Assembly (NCBI GenBank): GCA_016930915.1
Contig: JAFGFU010000008.1
Coordinates: 29,561-93,560, forward strand
DNA length: 64,000 nucleotides
Origin: Campylobacterales bacterium
GTDB lineage: Bacteria; Campylobacterota; Campylobacteria; Campylobacterales; Sulfurospirillaceae
Direction of reading: 5' to 3'
Below are positions 25,170-38,227 of this stretch, one piece after another. Position numbers and translations under genes: made by a program. Below the pieces are notes generated by a model. The model was given only the letters and a program-made list of their open reading frames with translations, had not been told where the DNA came from and did not search any database. Numbering within the stretch: the stretch's first letter is position 1; the number at the start of each line of letters is the position of its first letter.

Positions 25170-26354
25170 ATGTCCCACACACTAACAGAACGCCAAATTG
25201 TTTTAACATTGGCTTCGCTTTCTGCCATTACACCTTTAGCTATTGATATGTATCTTCCTGCGTTCCCCGCCATTGCGCTTGACCTTCATAGCGCTATTCC
25301 TCAAATAGAAATTAGTCTTAGCCTCTTCTTTTTTGGTATGGCAATGGGACAGCTTTTTGGAGGACCCATTTCTGATGCTTATGGCAGACGTCCTATGATT
25401 CTCATAGGTCTTAGCGTTTTTGCTCTGAGTAGTTTTATGCTCTCGATTACCAACAGCATCGAGATGTTTTGGGTACTACGTGCACTTCAATCTTTTGGTG
25501 GTGGTATTGCAACGGTCAATGTTTCTGCCATTGTACGTGATAGATTTGAAGGTAAAGAGAGTGCACGTATTTTTTCTATGATTGCCATGATTATGCTTAT
25601 GGCGCCACTTCTAGCGCCTACATTAGGTTCATTGATTTTGAAATTTTTTGAGTGGGAAGCTATTTTTATTGGGATGGGATGTTACACACTTTTTGCCTTA
25701 GGGTTTTATTTATTTCGCTTTCCTTCCATTAAAAAAGAACGAACTAAAATTACTCCCATTCAAAATTATAAAACCGTTTTGAGTCATAAATTAGCGATGG
25801 TTTTTATTGTTTCGCAAATTTTATGTAGTTCAGGTATGTACACATTTATTACCTCTTCTTCGTTTATATACATGGAACATTTTCATCTTGAAGCCACCCC
25901 TTTTGCGCTTATTTTTGCGCTGAATGTCACGCTGATGATGTTTTTTGGACGCCTTAATGCTTCTATTGTTAAAACGAAAGAGCCTTTTGTTTTACTACGT
26001 ATGGGTACAATAACTCAAGCACTTTTAGGCATTTTGCTCTTTAGCGCCCAAAATGCCTCCATTTATGTTATAGCACCTCTTATTGGACTTTATATTGGTA
26101 TTTTAGGCTTTATTTTTTCCAATTCCATTGCTTTAACTTTGGAATTTTTTCCCACCATTAGCGCTTCAGCTAACGCTATCATTGGTGTTTTACAGTACAG
26201 TGTGGGTGCACTCATGGGCTTTATAGCCAGTAACCTTCACGATGGTACACTCTTTCCTATTACAGGAGTAATGATGGTGGTCAGTCTTTGTGGTGTTTTG
26301 TTATTAATGATAGGAAGTAGAGGCTATATCCCTCATCATGGAAGGGTAGCGTAA
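25170..26354 (+). CDS. Bcr/CflA-family MFS drug exporter
   Basis: 394 residues, 12 membrane helices. TPLAIDMYLPAFPAI in helix 1 and GGPISDAYGRRP (motif A, helix 2-3 loop) are diagnostic of the Bcr/CflA group, proton antiporters for drugs and small amphiphiles. QSFGGGIATVNVSAIVRDRF is motif C-like. The gene is divergent from the DASS carrier operon and converges on proX. Substrate unknown. Confidence 0.88.
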   Translation: MSHTLTERQIVLTLASLSAITPLAIDMYLPAFPAIALDLHSAIPQIEISLSLFFFGMAMGQLFGGPISDAYGRRPMILIGLSVFALSSFMLSITNSIEMFWVLRALQSFGGGIATVNVSAIVRDRFEGKESARIFSMIAMIMLMAPLLAPTLGSLILKFFEWEAIFIGMGCYTLFALGFYLFRFPSIKKERTKITPIQNYKTVLSHKLAMVFIVSQILCSSGMYTFITSSSFIYMEHFHLEATPFALIFALNVTLMMFFGRLNASIVKTKEPFVLLRMGTITQALLGILLFSAQNASIYVIAPLIGLYIGILGFIFSNSIALTLEFFPTISASANAIIGVLQYSVGALMGFIASNLHDGTLFPITGVMMVVSLCGVLLLMIGSRGYIPHHGRVA

Positions 26355-26367
26355 AATTTACGCTACC
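26345..26367. terminator. bidirectional terminator between MFS gene and proX
   Basis: GGTAGCGTAAA A TTTACGCTACC: 11-base perfect arms with a single-base centre, overlapping the stop codon of the MFS gene and lying before the end of the convergent proX gene. Confidence 0.75.
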
Positions 26368-26373
26368 TCTTAT

Positions 26374-27381
26374 TTAGTGTGCTGCTTTTTTAGCCGTTTC
26401 AATCCACTCATCAAATGTTTTTTGATGTGCTTTTATCCACGCTTTTGCATGGGATTCTATTGCCTCTTCGCTTTTTTCACCCTTGCTGATTAGCATATTT
26501 TGTGCACTAATATCATTCATATTTAACTTCATTATTTCAAACAATTTTGCAACAGCACGATTGTTTTTATCGACATCTCCATTTGCAACAATCTTAATAG
26601 CATTGATATTAAACCCATAATTTTGCCCATTTGTCAAAGCGGTATCTTTCGTAATAGGATGTGCGGAGTGTTTCACTTGCAACCACATAGTATCTTTATT
26701 GGGCACTAAAATGCCACTTACCCAATACGGTGTCCACGTATAGTATAAAATGGGTTTTCCCTCTTTATAGCGTGCTATTGTCTCTGCAATAATGGCAGAA
26801 TACTCTCCTTGATTGTGGGTAATGCTCTCTCTTAGTCCAAATGCGTCTAACTGATGCTCAATCACTTTTTCACATCCCCATCCTGGGTTACATCCTGCTA
26901 AATCGGCTTTACCATCGCCATTACTGTCAAACAGTTTTGCAATTTTTGGGTCTTTTAAATCATTGATGTACTTGATGTTATATTTTTGAGCTGTTTTCTT
27001 ATCAATCAAATACCCCTGCGCACACCCTTCCACAAAAACACCCTTACGGTACATTGTCTTTTCACCACCTACTTTTTCAAACATCGCATCGTGCAGTGGT
27101 GTCCAGTTCACCGCAGTAAAATAGATATCTTTAGACGTCTTATTTTGTGCAATGGTCTGATACGTAACCGCATAGGAGACTTCATCAATAGGCATTACGT
27201 CATACCCTAAAGCCTTAAGAGCTTCATTGACAATCAGCGTTTGAAAACGCTCTTCGGCTATTGGACTTTGCATGGGATGCACTTTAATCCCTTTTCCTGG
27301 AAGTTCGCCCGCAAAACTATTTAGAGCAAAAATCGTAGAACATACAGCTCCTATTACGATACCTTTAAACATACGTTTCAT
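26374..27381 (-). CDS. proX: glycine betaine ABC transporter binding protein (ProX-like)
   Basis: 335 residues from the ATG at 27379-27381, behind AAGGAG; a 29-residue longer frame reads back into the permease gene. Signal peptide ends near NSFAG. The mature part has ProX features: [31 protein letters not shown] and TWTPYWVSG, the Trp-rich pieces forming the cage for the quaternary amine. Imports glycine betaine or proline betaine in osmotic stress. It overlaps proW by 17 bases. Confidence 0.88.
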   Translation of the reverse strand: MKRMFKGIVIGAVCSTIFALNSFAGELPGKGIKVHPMQSPIAEERFQTLIVNEALKALGYDVMPIDEVSYAVTYQTIAQNKTSKDIYFTAVNWTPLHDAMFEKVGGEKTMYRKGVFVEGCAQGYLIDKKTAQKYNIKYINDLKDPKIAKLFDSNGDGKADLAGCNPGWGCEKVIEHQLDAFGLRESITHNQGEYSAIIAETIARYKEGKPILYYTWTPYWVSGILVPNKDTMWLQVKHSAHPITKDTALTNGQNYGFNINAIKIVANGDVDKNNRAVAKLFEIMKLNMNDISAQNMLISKGEKSEEAIESHAKAWIKAHQKTFDEWIETAKKAAH

Positions 27382-28402
27382 TTTTTCTCCTTGTTTTAAA
27401 TATCTTATAAAGTAGACCCATAGGACCTTTTTCAAACCAACGAAGGTGGGTATTCCTATTTTTTTCACCCAAAGCTTGTGTGATGCGATCTAGTACCACC
27501 GCTAAAAGGACAATGCCCACACCTCCAACAGCCGCTAAGCCCATATCGAGCCTTCCAATACCTCGAAGTACCATCTGACCCAAACCTCCCACTGCAATCA
27601 TTGAAGCAACCACCACCATTGAGATGGAGAGCATTAACGCTTGATTGATACCTGCCATAATAGTAGGCATCGCCACAGGAAGTTGCACTTTAAACAACAT
27701 TTGCCAAGGGGTTGCGCCAAAGCTTTGGGAGACTTCAATTAAATCTTTAGGAACGTGTCTAATACCAAGATTGGTTAAACGAATGAGTGGAGGCAAAGCA
27801 AAAATAATCGTCACCACAACCCCAGGAACATTGCCAATACCAAAAAGCATTACAACAGGAACCAAATAGACAAAGGCGGGTGTGGTTTGCATGGCATCTA
27901 AAATAGGGCGCATCACCAAAGCAACACTCTCATTACGTGACATCCAAATGCCTAAGGGAATTCCTATCACTAAACAAAAAAATAAAGAAGTAAATACCAA
28001 TGATAACGTTACCATTGTCTCACTCCATGCTCCAATCAGCCCAATGATAAACAAAGAGATAAAACTCCCTATGGCAATTTTTCGTCCTGCTAATTGCCAT
28101 GCCAGAAGTGTAAAAAGAGTGATAAAAATGAAAGCTGGAACACTCTGAAAAAAGTGTTCAATGCCACTAAGAACACTATCAATAGGCACGCGAATCATCT
28201 GAAAAAATCCACGAAAATGCTCTACGATAAAAGCCACACCTGATTCAACATAACGATCCAGTGGAATTATGGTCTCCTCAAAAGGGTGAAGCCAATCAAA
28301 ATTTTTATCTTCCAGCACAGCCGTCGATTCATTGATCCAACTCTGTTCTTGTGCTACTACTTCACTACTTCCCCACGGATTTGATGCGTTACTCATGTTC
28401 AT
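27365..28402 (-). CDS. proW: glycine betaine ABC transporter permease (ProW-like)
   Basis: 345 residues. A long N-terminal segment before the first helix is typical of Pro[15 protein letters not shown] and the EAA-type motif around [19 protein letters not shown] confirm the permease family. It overlaps proV at its start and proX at its end, so the three are one translationally coupled unit. Confidence 0.88.
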   Translation of the reverse strand: MNMSNASNPWGSSEVVAQEQSWINESTAVLEDKNFDWLHPFEETIIPLDRYVESGVAFIVEHFRGFFQMIRVPIDSVLSGIEHFFQSVPAFIFITLFTLLAWQLAGRKIAIGSFISLFIIGLIGAWSETMVTLSLVFTSLFFCLVIGIPLGIWMSRNESVALVMRPILDAMQTTPAFVYLVPVVMLFGIGNVPGVVVTIIFALPPLIRLTNLGIRHVPKDLIEVSQSFGATPWQMLFKVQLPVAMPTIMAGINQALMLSISMVVVASMIAVGGLGQMVLRGIGRLDMGLAAVGGVGIVLLAVVLDRITQALGEKNRNTHLRWFEKGPMGLLYKIFKTRRKNETYV

Positions 28403-29591
28403 CCTCCCATTGATAATCCAGTGCCTTTAAAAGCGTTGCTTTAGAAATAGCACCTAAATATTTTTGATTTTCATCGACCACGGGAACAGAGTAGGGTGTA
28501 TTTGCCACAATACTCACGATATCATTCAAACATGCGCCCGCTTCTATAATAGGACTCTCTTTTAAAAATGCCACATCAATACGTTCACGTTTGGGTTTTT
28601 CTCTAAGGCTATCGACTGATACAACGCCTAAAAAACGTTTTTTTCTATCCACGATATAGCCAAAATTTCGGTCATGCTCTCGTAAAATTTGCAATGCCAT
28701 AAGCGTTCCTTGACCATCTTTTTGAATAATGGTCACTTGTTGATTACTAGCAATATCTTTCGCACTGATAATGCCACCCACATTCACGCCTTTAAAGAAA
28801 GAACGTACATATTCATTGGCTGGATTTTTTAAAATCTCATCGGGTGTTCCTATTTGCACCACATCACCGCCTTGCATAATGGCAATGCGATCGCCTAGTT
28901 TCATTGCTTCATCCAAATCATGAGAAATAAACACAATGGTGCGTTCTTGCTCACTTTGAAGTTTTAAAAGTTCATCTTGCATTTCAGAGCGAATGAGAGG
29001 ATCTAAGGCTGAAAATGCCTCATCCATCAACAATATATCAGGGTTATTCGCCAAAGCACGAGCCAATCCAACACGCTGTTGCATGCCACCACTGAGTGCA
29101 TCAGGGTAGACATTTGCATAATCCAAAAGTCCTACTTGCAAAAGGGCTTCTTTGGCTTTTTCATGTCTCTCTTCTCTATTCATGCCACTTAGTTCTAAAC
29201 CAAAAGCGACATTTTCGAGAACACGTAAATGTGGAAGTAAGGCAAAAGATTGGAAGACCATGCTCATCTTTTTACGCCTCACTTCACGCAACGAAGATGA
29301 CTTCATTGTCGTTATATCTTCGCCATCAATTAAAATAGCGCCGCTGGAGGGTTCAATCAGACGATTAATGAGTCTCACTAACGTAGACTTCCCCGAACCA
29401 GAAAGCCCCATAATGACGAAAATTTCGCCTTTGTAGATTTGAAATGTAGCGTTACAAACACCTACACTTTGAGCCGTATGCCTAAAAATCTCCTCTTTAT
29501 TCATCCCCTTTTTTAAAAGTGAGAGTGCTTTTTTAGGTGAATTTCCAAAAATTTTATACACATTTTTTAGCTCAATCTTGACCTCTTTCAT
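28389..29591 (-). CDS. proV: glycine betaine ABC transporter ATPase with CBS domains (ProV-like)
   Basis: 400 residues, ATG at 29589-29591 behind GGAGTAACA. Walker [10 protein letters not shown], signature [10 protein letters not shown], Walker [14 protein letters not shown]. The C-terminal 130 residues form two CBS domains (about 270-400), which in OpuA/ProV-type importers sense ionic strength or cyclic nucleotides. First gene of proVWX. Lies after a 220-base AT-rich leader with several TTAAGTT elements. Confidence 0.9.
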   Translation of the reverse strand: MKEVKIELKNVYKIFGNSPKKALSLLKKGMNKEEIFRHTAQSVGVCNATFQIYKGEIFVIMGLSGSGKSTLVRLINRLIEPSSGAILIDGEDITTMKSSSLREVRRKKMSMVFQSFALLPHLRVLENVAFGLELSGMNREERHEKAKEALLQVGLLDYANVYPDALSGGMQQRVGLARALANNPDILLMDEAFSALDPLIRSEMQDELLKLQSEQERTIVFISHDLDEAMKLGDRIAIMQGGDVVQIGTPDEILKNPANEYVRSFFKGVNVGGIISAKDIASNQQVTIIQKDGQGTLMALQILREHDRNFGYIVDRKKRFLGVVSVDSLREKPKRERIDVAFLKESPIIEAGACLNDIVSIVANTPYSVPVVDENQKYLGAISKATLLKALDYQWEDEHE

Positions 29592-29814
29592 TGTTACTCC
29601 TAAGGTAAAATTAAGTTAAGAGAGATTTTTCTCTCTTTTTCACCTTAACAAAAAAGACTTATATGAAACTTAATTTTTTAGATATTCTTAAAATTGTCTT
29701 AAGTTTAGAAGAGGTTAAAAGGCTTAGGAGCCACCACAGGGTAGTGCTTTAGAAAGTTTTAAGCGTTCAAGGGGAAAAATCATTTTTTTGAGTAAAAAAG
29801 TAACACAAAAAGAG

Positions 29815-30768
29815 CTATTTTTTTGAATTTAAGAGTTTGAGAATTTTTTTATCAACCGTAGAAAGCGCTAAATGTTCTATCTCTTTACATGTAAAATAGT
29901 TTTCTATCTTTACATGTAAAGAGGATTTAAAGACTTCAAGCTCCAATTTAAAATGGCTGTAGGTATGCGTCACCTTTCCTAGAAACATCCCTTCTGGTTT
30001 TTCATCCACTTGCATAAATCCCCAAAGCCCATGAAGCAGTTTTTCTTTTCGTTGAATCAGTCCGAGTTTTCCCTCATTTTCTACTACCAAAGCAAAGCGT
30101 TTTTTGGTAGGAACTTGGGCTTTTTTAAGAGAAAGTGGATAGTTTTCAGGAGCACTTTTACCTTTACATGTAAAAACCAAAGGGCAGAGTTCACACTGTG
30201 GATTTTTAGGGGTACACACGAGTGCGCCAATATCCATCATTGCTTGGTTATGCGCATAAGGGTGTTTTACATGTAAGAGTTCCCATGCCCTCTCCCAAAG
30301 CACTTTTTCATCCTTTACGCTGATCGCAAAATAGCGGCACAAAACCCGTTTGACATTAGCATCTAAAATGGGAAGTGGCTCATGGTAGGCAAAGGCACAA
30401 ATGGCATGTGCGGTACTTTTGCCAATGCCCTTAAGTCCACCCAACTCCTCAGGACTACTGGGCAAAATACCTTTACATGTAATGGCGGTATGATGCAGAT
30501 TTTTCGCCCTAGTGTAATATCCAAGCCCTTCCCACATTTTAAGCACATCATCGAGTGGAGCTTCAGCGACACTTTGAAGGGTAGGAAAACGTTTCAAAAA
30601 AGGGAAATAAAAGCGCTCCAACACAGTTTTTACCTGCGTTTGTTGCAGCATAATCTCACTGAGGTAGATTTTGTACGCATCACTCGTTTGTCGCCACGGC
30701 AAATCATGACGACCCTTTTCTTGATACCACCGATAAATGGCATCTTTTACACAGATGTCAATGCCCAT
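29815..30768 (-). CDS. mutY: A/G-specific adenine glycosylase MutY
   Basis: 317 residues. Removes adenine mispaired with 8-oxoguanine or guanine. Seen: HDLPWR near the start, the helix-hairpin-helix LGGLKGIGKSTAHAI with the following catalytic Asp (LPILDANVKRVL), and the Fe-S loop C-x6-C-x2-C-x5-C. A shortened NUDIX-like C-terminal domain follows. The gene overlaps ung by 22 bases, so two base-excision enzymes are co-expressed. Five dispersed palindromes lie within it; one (30163-30174) encodes F-T-C-K whose Cys is the fourth Fe-S ligand. Confidence 0.92.
   Translation of the reverse strand: MGIDICVKDAIYRWYQEKGRHDLPWRQTSDAYKIYLSEIMLQQTQVKTVLERFYFPFLKRFPTLQSVAEAPLDDVLKMWEGLGYYTRAKNLHHTAITCKGILPSSPEELGGLKGIGKSTAHAICAFAYHEPLPILDANVKRVLCRYFAISVKDEKVLWERAWELLHVKHPYAHNQAMMDIGALVCTPKNPQCELCPLVFTCKGKSAPENYPLSLKKAQVPTKKRFALVVENEGKLGLIQRKEKLLHGLWGFMQVDEKPEGMFLGKVTHTYSHFKLELEVFKSSLHVKIENYFTCKEIEHLALSTVDKKILKLLNSKK
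29884..30482. repeat. cluster of five dispersed palindromes in mutY
   Basis: Copies at 29884-29895, 29909-29920, 30163-30174, 30266-30276 and 30472-30482. In the mutY frame they are read as FTCK, LHVK, FTCK, LHVK and ITCK types. It is the densest cluster in the window. Confidence 0.9.
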
Positions 30769-31433
30769 TCTATCGGTTTTTTTCCATGTTCAATCAGATA
30801 AGCATTGCTTTTTGAAAAAGGTTTCGAGCCAAAAAATCCACGGTAACTTGAAAGAGGAGAAGGGTGGGGCGCTTTTAAAATCAAGTGTTTTTTACCATCA
30901 ATTAAAGAAGCTTTCGCTCCCGCAGGCGCTCCCCATAAAATAAACACCAAATGTTCTTTTTGATCACTTAGGGTTTTAATAACCGCATCCGTAAAGTTTT
31001 CCCACCCACGTCCTCGATGAGAATTGGCTTCACTGGCACGTACCGTTAAAACAGCATTGATTAAAAAAACACCTTGTTTTGCCCATGCACTTAACATTCC
31101 ATGACTAGGAATAGCACACCCTAAATCGTCCCGTAACTCTTTAAAAATATTTTGCAAAGAGGGTGGATGAGGTACACCTTCTTGCACTGAAAATGAGAGC
31201 CCATGTGCTTGTCCTGCTCCATGATAAGGGTCTTGCCCTAAAATAACTACTTTGACTTGTTTAAATGGGGTATGTTCAAACGCCGCAAAGATATTGGCTC
31301 CAGTAGGATAAATAGTATGGTGTTTTTTTTCTTCCACTAAAAAGTTTTTAAGCGCTTCAAAATAAGGCTTTTTAAACTCTTCTTTTAAAACATTTTTCCA
31401 ACTCTCTTCAATTTTTGGATCTATCATAAACAT
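30747..31433 (-). CDS. ung: uracil-DNA glycosylase, family 1
   Basis: 228 residues, normal length. Motif GQDPYH holds the catalytic Asp, and HPSPLSSYRGF is the second active-site motif with the His. LILKAPHPSPLS and the Leu loop are intact. Removes uracil from DNA. Upstream gene of the ung-mutY pair, with overlap at the 3' end; the SRP RNA gene lies divergently upstream. Confidence 0.95.
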   Translation of the reverse strand: MFMIDPKIEESWKNVLKEEFKKPYFEALKNFLVEEKKHHTIYPTGANIFAAFEHTPFKQVKVVILGQDPYHGAGQAHGLSFSVQEGVPHPPSLQNIFKELRDDLGCAIPSHGMLSAWAKQGVFLINAVLTVRASEANSHRGRGWENFTDAVIKTLSDQKEHLVFILWGAPAGAKASLIDGKKHLILKAPHPSPLSSYRGFFGSKPFSKSNAYLIEHGKKPIEWALTSV

Positions 31434-31460
31434 CCTCTATTTTCTTTAAGCATTTTTGGG

Positions 31461-31466
31461 TAAAAT
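31461..31466 (+). promoter_or_regulatory. candidate -10 box of SRP RNA
   Basis: TTTTTGGG-TAAAAT, a T-rich stretch and -10-like element ending about ten bases before the RNA 5' end, as is usual in Campylobacterota. Confidence 0.5.
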
Positions 31467-31472
31467 ACGCTT

Positions 31473-31578
31473 CGCCTTCTTCTAGACCTGTGCAATGTCT
31501 TTTAAGAGCATCGCTTCAGGGTGGGAACACAGCAGAGCACTTTTATTAGGTGTGTGCCGCAGTCATCTGGAAGAGGGT
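31473..31578 (+). ncRNA. ffs: signal recognition particle RNA (4.5S type)
   Basis: About 105 bases. The closing stem CCTTCTTCTAG (31475-31485) pairs over 11 positions with CTGGAAGAGGG (31567-31577). The apical hairpin GTG-GGAA-CAC has the GGAA tetraloop at 31524-31527, and the adjoining CAGG / AGCAG strands form the symmetric and asymmetric loops that bind Ffh. It lacks an Alu domain, as in other Gram-negative SRP RNAs. It lies in the 240-base gap between ung and the HD gene. The exact ends are estimated from pairing. Confidence 0.85.
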
Positions 31579-31674
31579 TTTACAAAAACTATTTTTACAC
31601 GCTTCTTTAGCAAAGCCAAAAAAGCTACGTTGCACTAGGCACTAAAGCTAGCCTCATACGAGGCAGAACTTACT

Positions 31675-32886
31675 CTATACTCCAAAATATTCTTCTAACT
31701 CCAACGCCAATTTGTAAAAATCAGCTTTTTCCATTTGACCTTTTTCTTTAAGCTTTTTTAAAATATGTTCTTTGCCTTGAATGAGCTCTTTGGACTTCAC
31801 CCCATGTGAAATGGAAAGGGTCGCTTCAATAAATGCCGCTAAATTATCGCAATTTTTCAAAGCTTTTCCATCAATGGCATTAAATTTATCTTCATTGTAG
31901 GCGTTTACATCTTCCACGACCACAATTTCATGCTCATAAATGCGGTTTAAAAATTCATTTTTTTGATTATCCCCGTAAAGTCCAAGCAGGTATTTAAACT
32001 CTTTTAAAAGTCCCTCTGGCAAGTAAGGTAATATCTCTTCTTCAATCATTTTAATTTCAAACTCACTGATAATATCATCCAACCCACTCACCGAATACTT
32101 AACAGGGGAGATGATGTCACGTGTGAGTGCTTCAGGAAAGTCGTGAAAGAGGGCGCAAAAGAAGTTATTGACCAATCGCCCATCACACGCTTTGGAAAAA
32201 AGAGAGTAAAAATAACCTAAAATGGCGACAATGAGCATGTGCCCAAGTACGGAAGTTTCAGGAATGCGAGGTGTTTGTGCCCAGCGTTTTTGAAAACGAA
32301 GCCTGCCACTTAGATCAACAATTTTAGAGATTTTTTTATTCATTGCCATTTTACGAACACTGATGAGTTCATAATAATCTTCAATCTCTTCTTCCACCGC
32401 TTCTTTCACACGGTCAATATTGCTTAAAAATTGACTGGTTTGATAGACGATGGAAAACTCCCAGCGTGTTGCCATATAGGAAGCCGCCTTGAGGATAAAA
32501 CGCTCTTTTTTATACATGGAACTATCGTTAATATAAGCCTCAAAACGCCTGCAAAAAGCTCCCTCTTCAATTTCACTCAGTGAATCATAGAGTTGTGAGA
32601 GCACCCACGAATTAATCTCTTTTTCTTTTTTTTGAAGCGCTTTTCTAAAAACATCAGGGCGAATATCAGTGACCACCACACGGCGCAAAAATTCAAAAAT
32701 ACCCGCTTCAATCAAAGAGCGCATATTAACACTACCCTCAGGCTCCATTTTGGCAATAAAATAGGCAATGATAAATTTATGCGCTTGCTTATCAAGCTCT
32801 ACCAACTCGACCATGCGTGGATAGTCATTCCAACGCTGAATGGAAGCAGCTCCAAAGAACTGCTCAATGAGTTTTGGGTTTAACAT
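31675..32886 (-). CDS. HD-domain phosphohydrolase, YfbR-like core in a longer protein
   Basis: 403 residues. The middle (about 205-270) matches YfbR-type 5'-nucleotidases: ETSVLGHM gives one metal histidine, ALFHDFPEALTRDI the HD pair, and ISPVKY the next conserved turn. A helical N-terminal half of 200 residues and a C-terminal helical extension are additional to YfbR (about 200 residues). Probably hydrolyses nucleoside monophosphates or related phosphates. It overlaps queF by seven bases and is the last gene of the gyrB-to-HD run. Confidence 0.8.
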   Translation of the reverse strand: MLNPKLIEQFFGAASIQRWNDYPRMVELVELDKQAHKFIIAYFIAKMEPEGSVNMRSLIEAGIFEFLRRVVVTDIRPDVFRKALQKKEKEINSWVLSQLYDSLSEIEEGAFCRRFEAYINDSSMYKKERFILKAASYMATRWEFSIVYQTSQFLSNIDRVKEAVEEEIEDYYELISVRKMAMNKKISKIVDLSGRLRFQKRWAQTPRIPETSVLGHMLIVAILGYFYSLFSKACDGRLVNNFFCALFHDFPEALTRDIISPVKYSVSGLDDIISEFEIKMIEEEILPYLPEGLLKEFKYLLGLYGDNQKNEFLNRIYEHEIVVVEDVNAYNEDKFNAIDGKALKNCDNLAAFIEATLSISHGVKSKELIQGKEHILKKLKEKGQMEKADFYKLALELEEYFGV

Positions 32887-33275
32887 AGTGTTTCGTTTCG
32901 AACCATTTTTGAGTCAATTTCAATCACCGTATGTACGTTACCTCGTGGGTTAAAATCTGCCACAACTTTGAGCCATTTTGGTTTGAGTTTGGTATCTAAA
33001 AGGTCGTAAATTTCATTGGCTGAATTTTCATGGCTGATGTTGCGATTCATAAAACTGTTGATGTAAAGTTTAATTGCTTTGAGCTCAACAACGAGTTCAT
33101 TGGGGATATAATCAATATAAATTGTTGCAAAATCAGGGTAGCCACTGCGTGGACATAAACAACAAAATTCTGGTAATGTCAGTTTAATCACATAGTTTTT
33201 TTTATGCTGATTGGGCCAAATTTCCAAATCTTTTTCAACATCAAATGCTTTAATAATTTGTTCACCGTATTTCAT
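32880..33275 (-). CDS. queF: NADPH-dependent preQ0 reductase QueF (short form)
   Basis: 131 residues from the ATG at 33273-33275, which overlaps the upstream stop by ATGA. Unimodular QueF: CCLCPRSGYPDFA holds the catalytic cysteine and Asp, and VELKAIKLY is the family motif that binds NADPH. Converts 7-cyano- to 7-aminomethyl-7-deazaguanine in queuosine synthesis. Sits in an unbroken run with gyrB, the GGDEF-EAL gene and the HD gene. Confidence 0.93.
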   Translation of the reverse strand: MKYGEQIIKAFDVEKDLEIWPNQHKKNYVIKLTLPEFCCLCPRSGYPDFATIYIDYIPNELVVELKAIKLYINSFMNRNISHENSANEIYDLLDTKLKPKWLKVVADFNPRGNVHTVIEIDSKMVRNETLC

Positions 33276-34671
33276 TTTAGTTCTCCGATTGTTTTTGGTT
33301 TTGAGATACAAAAGCCTTGAATAAAATCAGGCTCATACGCTTTTATTAGCTCAAATGTACTCTCTTTGTCAACGAATTTTACCATAGTTTGCACCTGAAG
33401 CGTTTTGGCTAAGTCAATGTAAGATTTTAAGAGTTTTTGATACTTCACATCTTCAATTTTTTTGGTAAATTCAATATCAAATTTAATCAAATCAATGGGT
33501 AAATATTTAAGGTATTCAAAGCCACAGTTATTGCCTCCAAAATTTCCCAGTGCTATTTTAAATCCTGCTTCTTTATAACTCTCAATAATTTCTTTAAATC
33601 GTTGCATCTCTTCATAACTTTTTTGCTCTATAATTTCCAAAATAAATTGATGAGGATTAAGCTCTTTTTCTTGAAAAAGTTTTAACAGATAACGTTTAAA
33701 TTTGCTATTTCGTAATGTTACAGGTGAAATTTCAATACTCAATAAAAAAGACTCATGAATAAAAGGTTTTATATGTTCAAGTAATGAAGCCATAATATAT
33801 TCATCTAATGCACATTCTAAGCCCATACGATTAATCATATGTTGAAGATGCTGTTTTGGAAAAATACCATACTCTTTTGTATCAATACGTGTTAAAACCT
33901 CTATAAAGCTCTTTTTTTGCTCTTTTACATGTAAAGAAGGTTGGTACTTAAAAAGAATCCCATCGTTCTTTAAAACACTACTCAAGCTCTTTTTAAAGGC
34001 ATTTAATTGTATATGAGGAAGAACTTCTTTATCAGGTTGTTCTTTTTCAATTAATATAAACAGATGTTCAATAATATTATTAACATCACTGTCATACTGT
34101 GCTTCTAAAAATGAGAGTGAAAGTTTCACCTCAATGTTATAAATACCATTTTTTTGAATACGTTTGCTAAAAAGCATTAAAAAATGTTTTAACTCTTGTA
34201 ATGAAGTACTAAAAATAAGTAAAAATGAATCATTACTGTAACGACCAATGGGTGTATTTTTATAGTGATGTTCCTCTAAAAAAACTTCCAATTCTGTCAT
34301 TAACGTTCTTAAAATCATATCGCCATTTGCAATTCCATAACGTTCATTGATATCATTTAAATTATTTACATGTAAAAGGGTGACAATATCTTTTGGATTC
34401 TTTATTTTCTTTATTTTTAAAAGAATTTCATTACGTGTAAATGTTTTGGTTATAGGATCAATTAATGTGGTTTGAAAGCCATGATAAATTAAATAAACAG
34501 TGTAATAAACATAAATAGGAATTAATGAAATAAGAAGAAAAAAATTGGTTGATGTGTGCGAAAAAAGTGAAAATGCATGAAAAAAAATACCAACGAGAAG
34601 CAAAAGAGGGAAAGCGATTTTAAGCGCTGTTATAAATCGATTTTCCCTCTCTTTTATCTCAGAATAGAGCA

Positions 34672-34672
<1 letters not shown>
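33272..34672 (-). CDS. membrane protein with degenerate GGDEF and EAL domains
   Basis: 466 residues. Two membrane segments (about 16-36 and 44-64), a GGDEF-like domain (about 70-205) and an EAL-like domain (about 215-460). Key residues are gone: GGDEF is RYSND; EAL reads EVL; the D-D-F-G site reads G-N-F-G; the E-G-V-E loop reads K-F-V-D. It should neither make nor cut cyclic di-GMP and may be a sensor or binding partner. One-base overlap with gyrB (TAATG). Palindromes at 33924 and 34365 are read as L-H-V-K and L-H-V-N. Confidence 0.85.
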
Positions 34673-38072
<3,400 letters not shown>

Positions 38073-38227
38073 TGAGTCTCCTTTTAGTTATTTAATTAAA
38101 ATAGTCGGAGTAGTAGGCTTGGTTGAATGTGTGAAAACATCAACATTATACCTAAAACTAGGGCTGAATCGAGTGAAAAAACAAAAGAGAGTTTTTCACA
38201 TTTCATCACATTTTTTAATAAAACTTT
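38073..38227. promoter_or_regulatory. dnaA-dnaN gap, possible second origin part or dnaN promoter
   Basis: AT-rich. Three DnaA-box-like elements: TTTTTCACA (38193-38201), TTTCATCACA (38202-38211) and GTGTGAAAAC (about 38129-38138), followed by a T/A-rich run up to the dnaA stop. In Helicobacter the unwinding part of the origin lies downstream of dnaA, and this gap could be the counterpart. The boxes fit less well than those upstream of dnaA. Confidence 0.4.
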
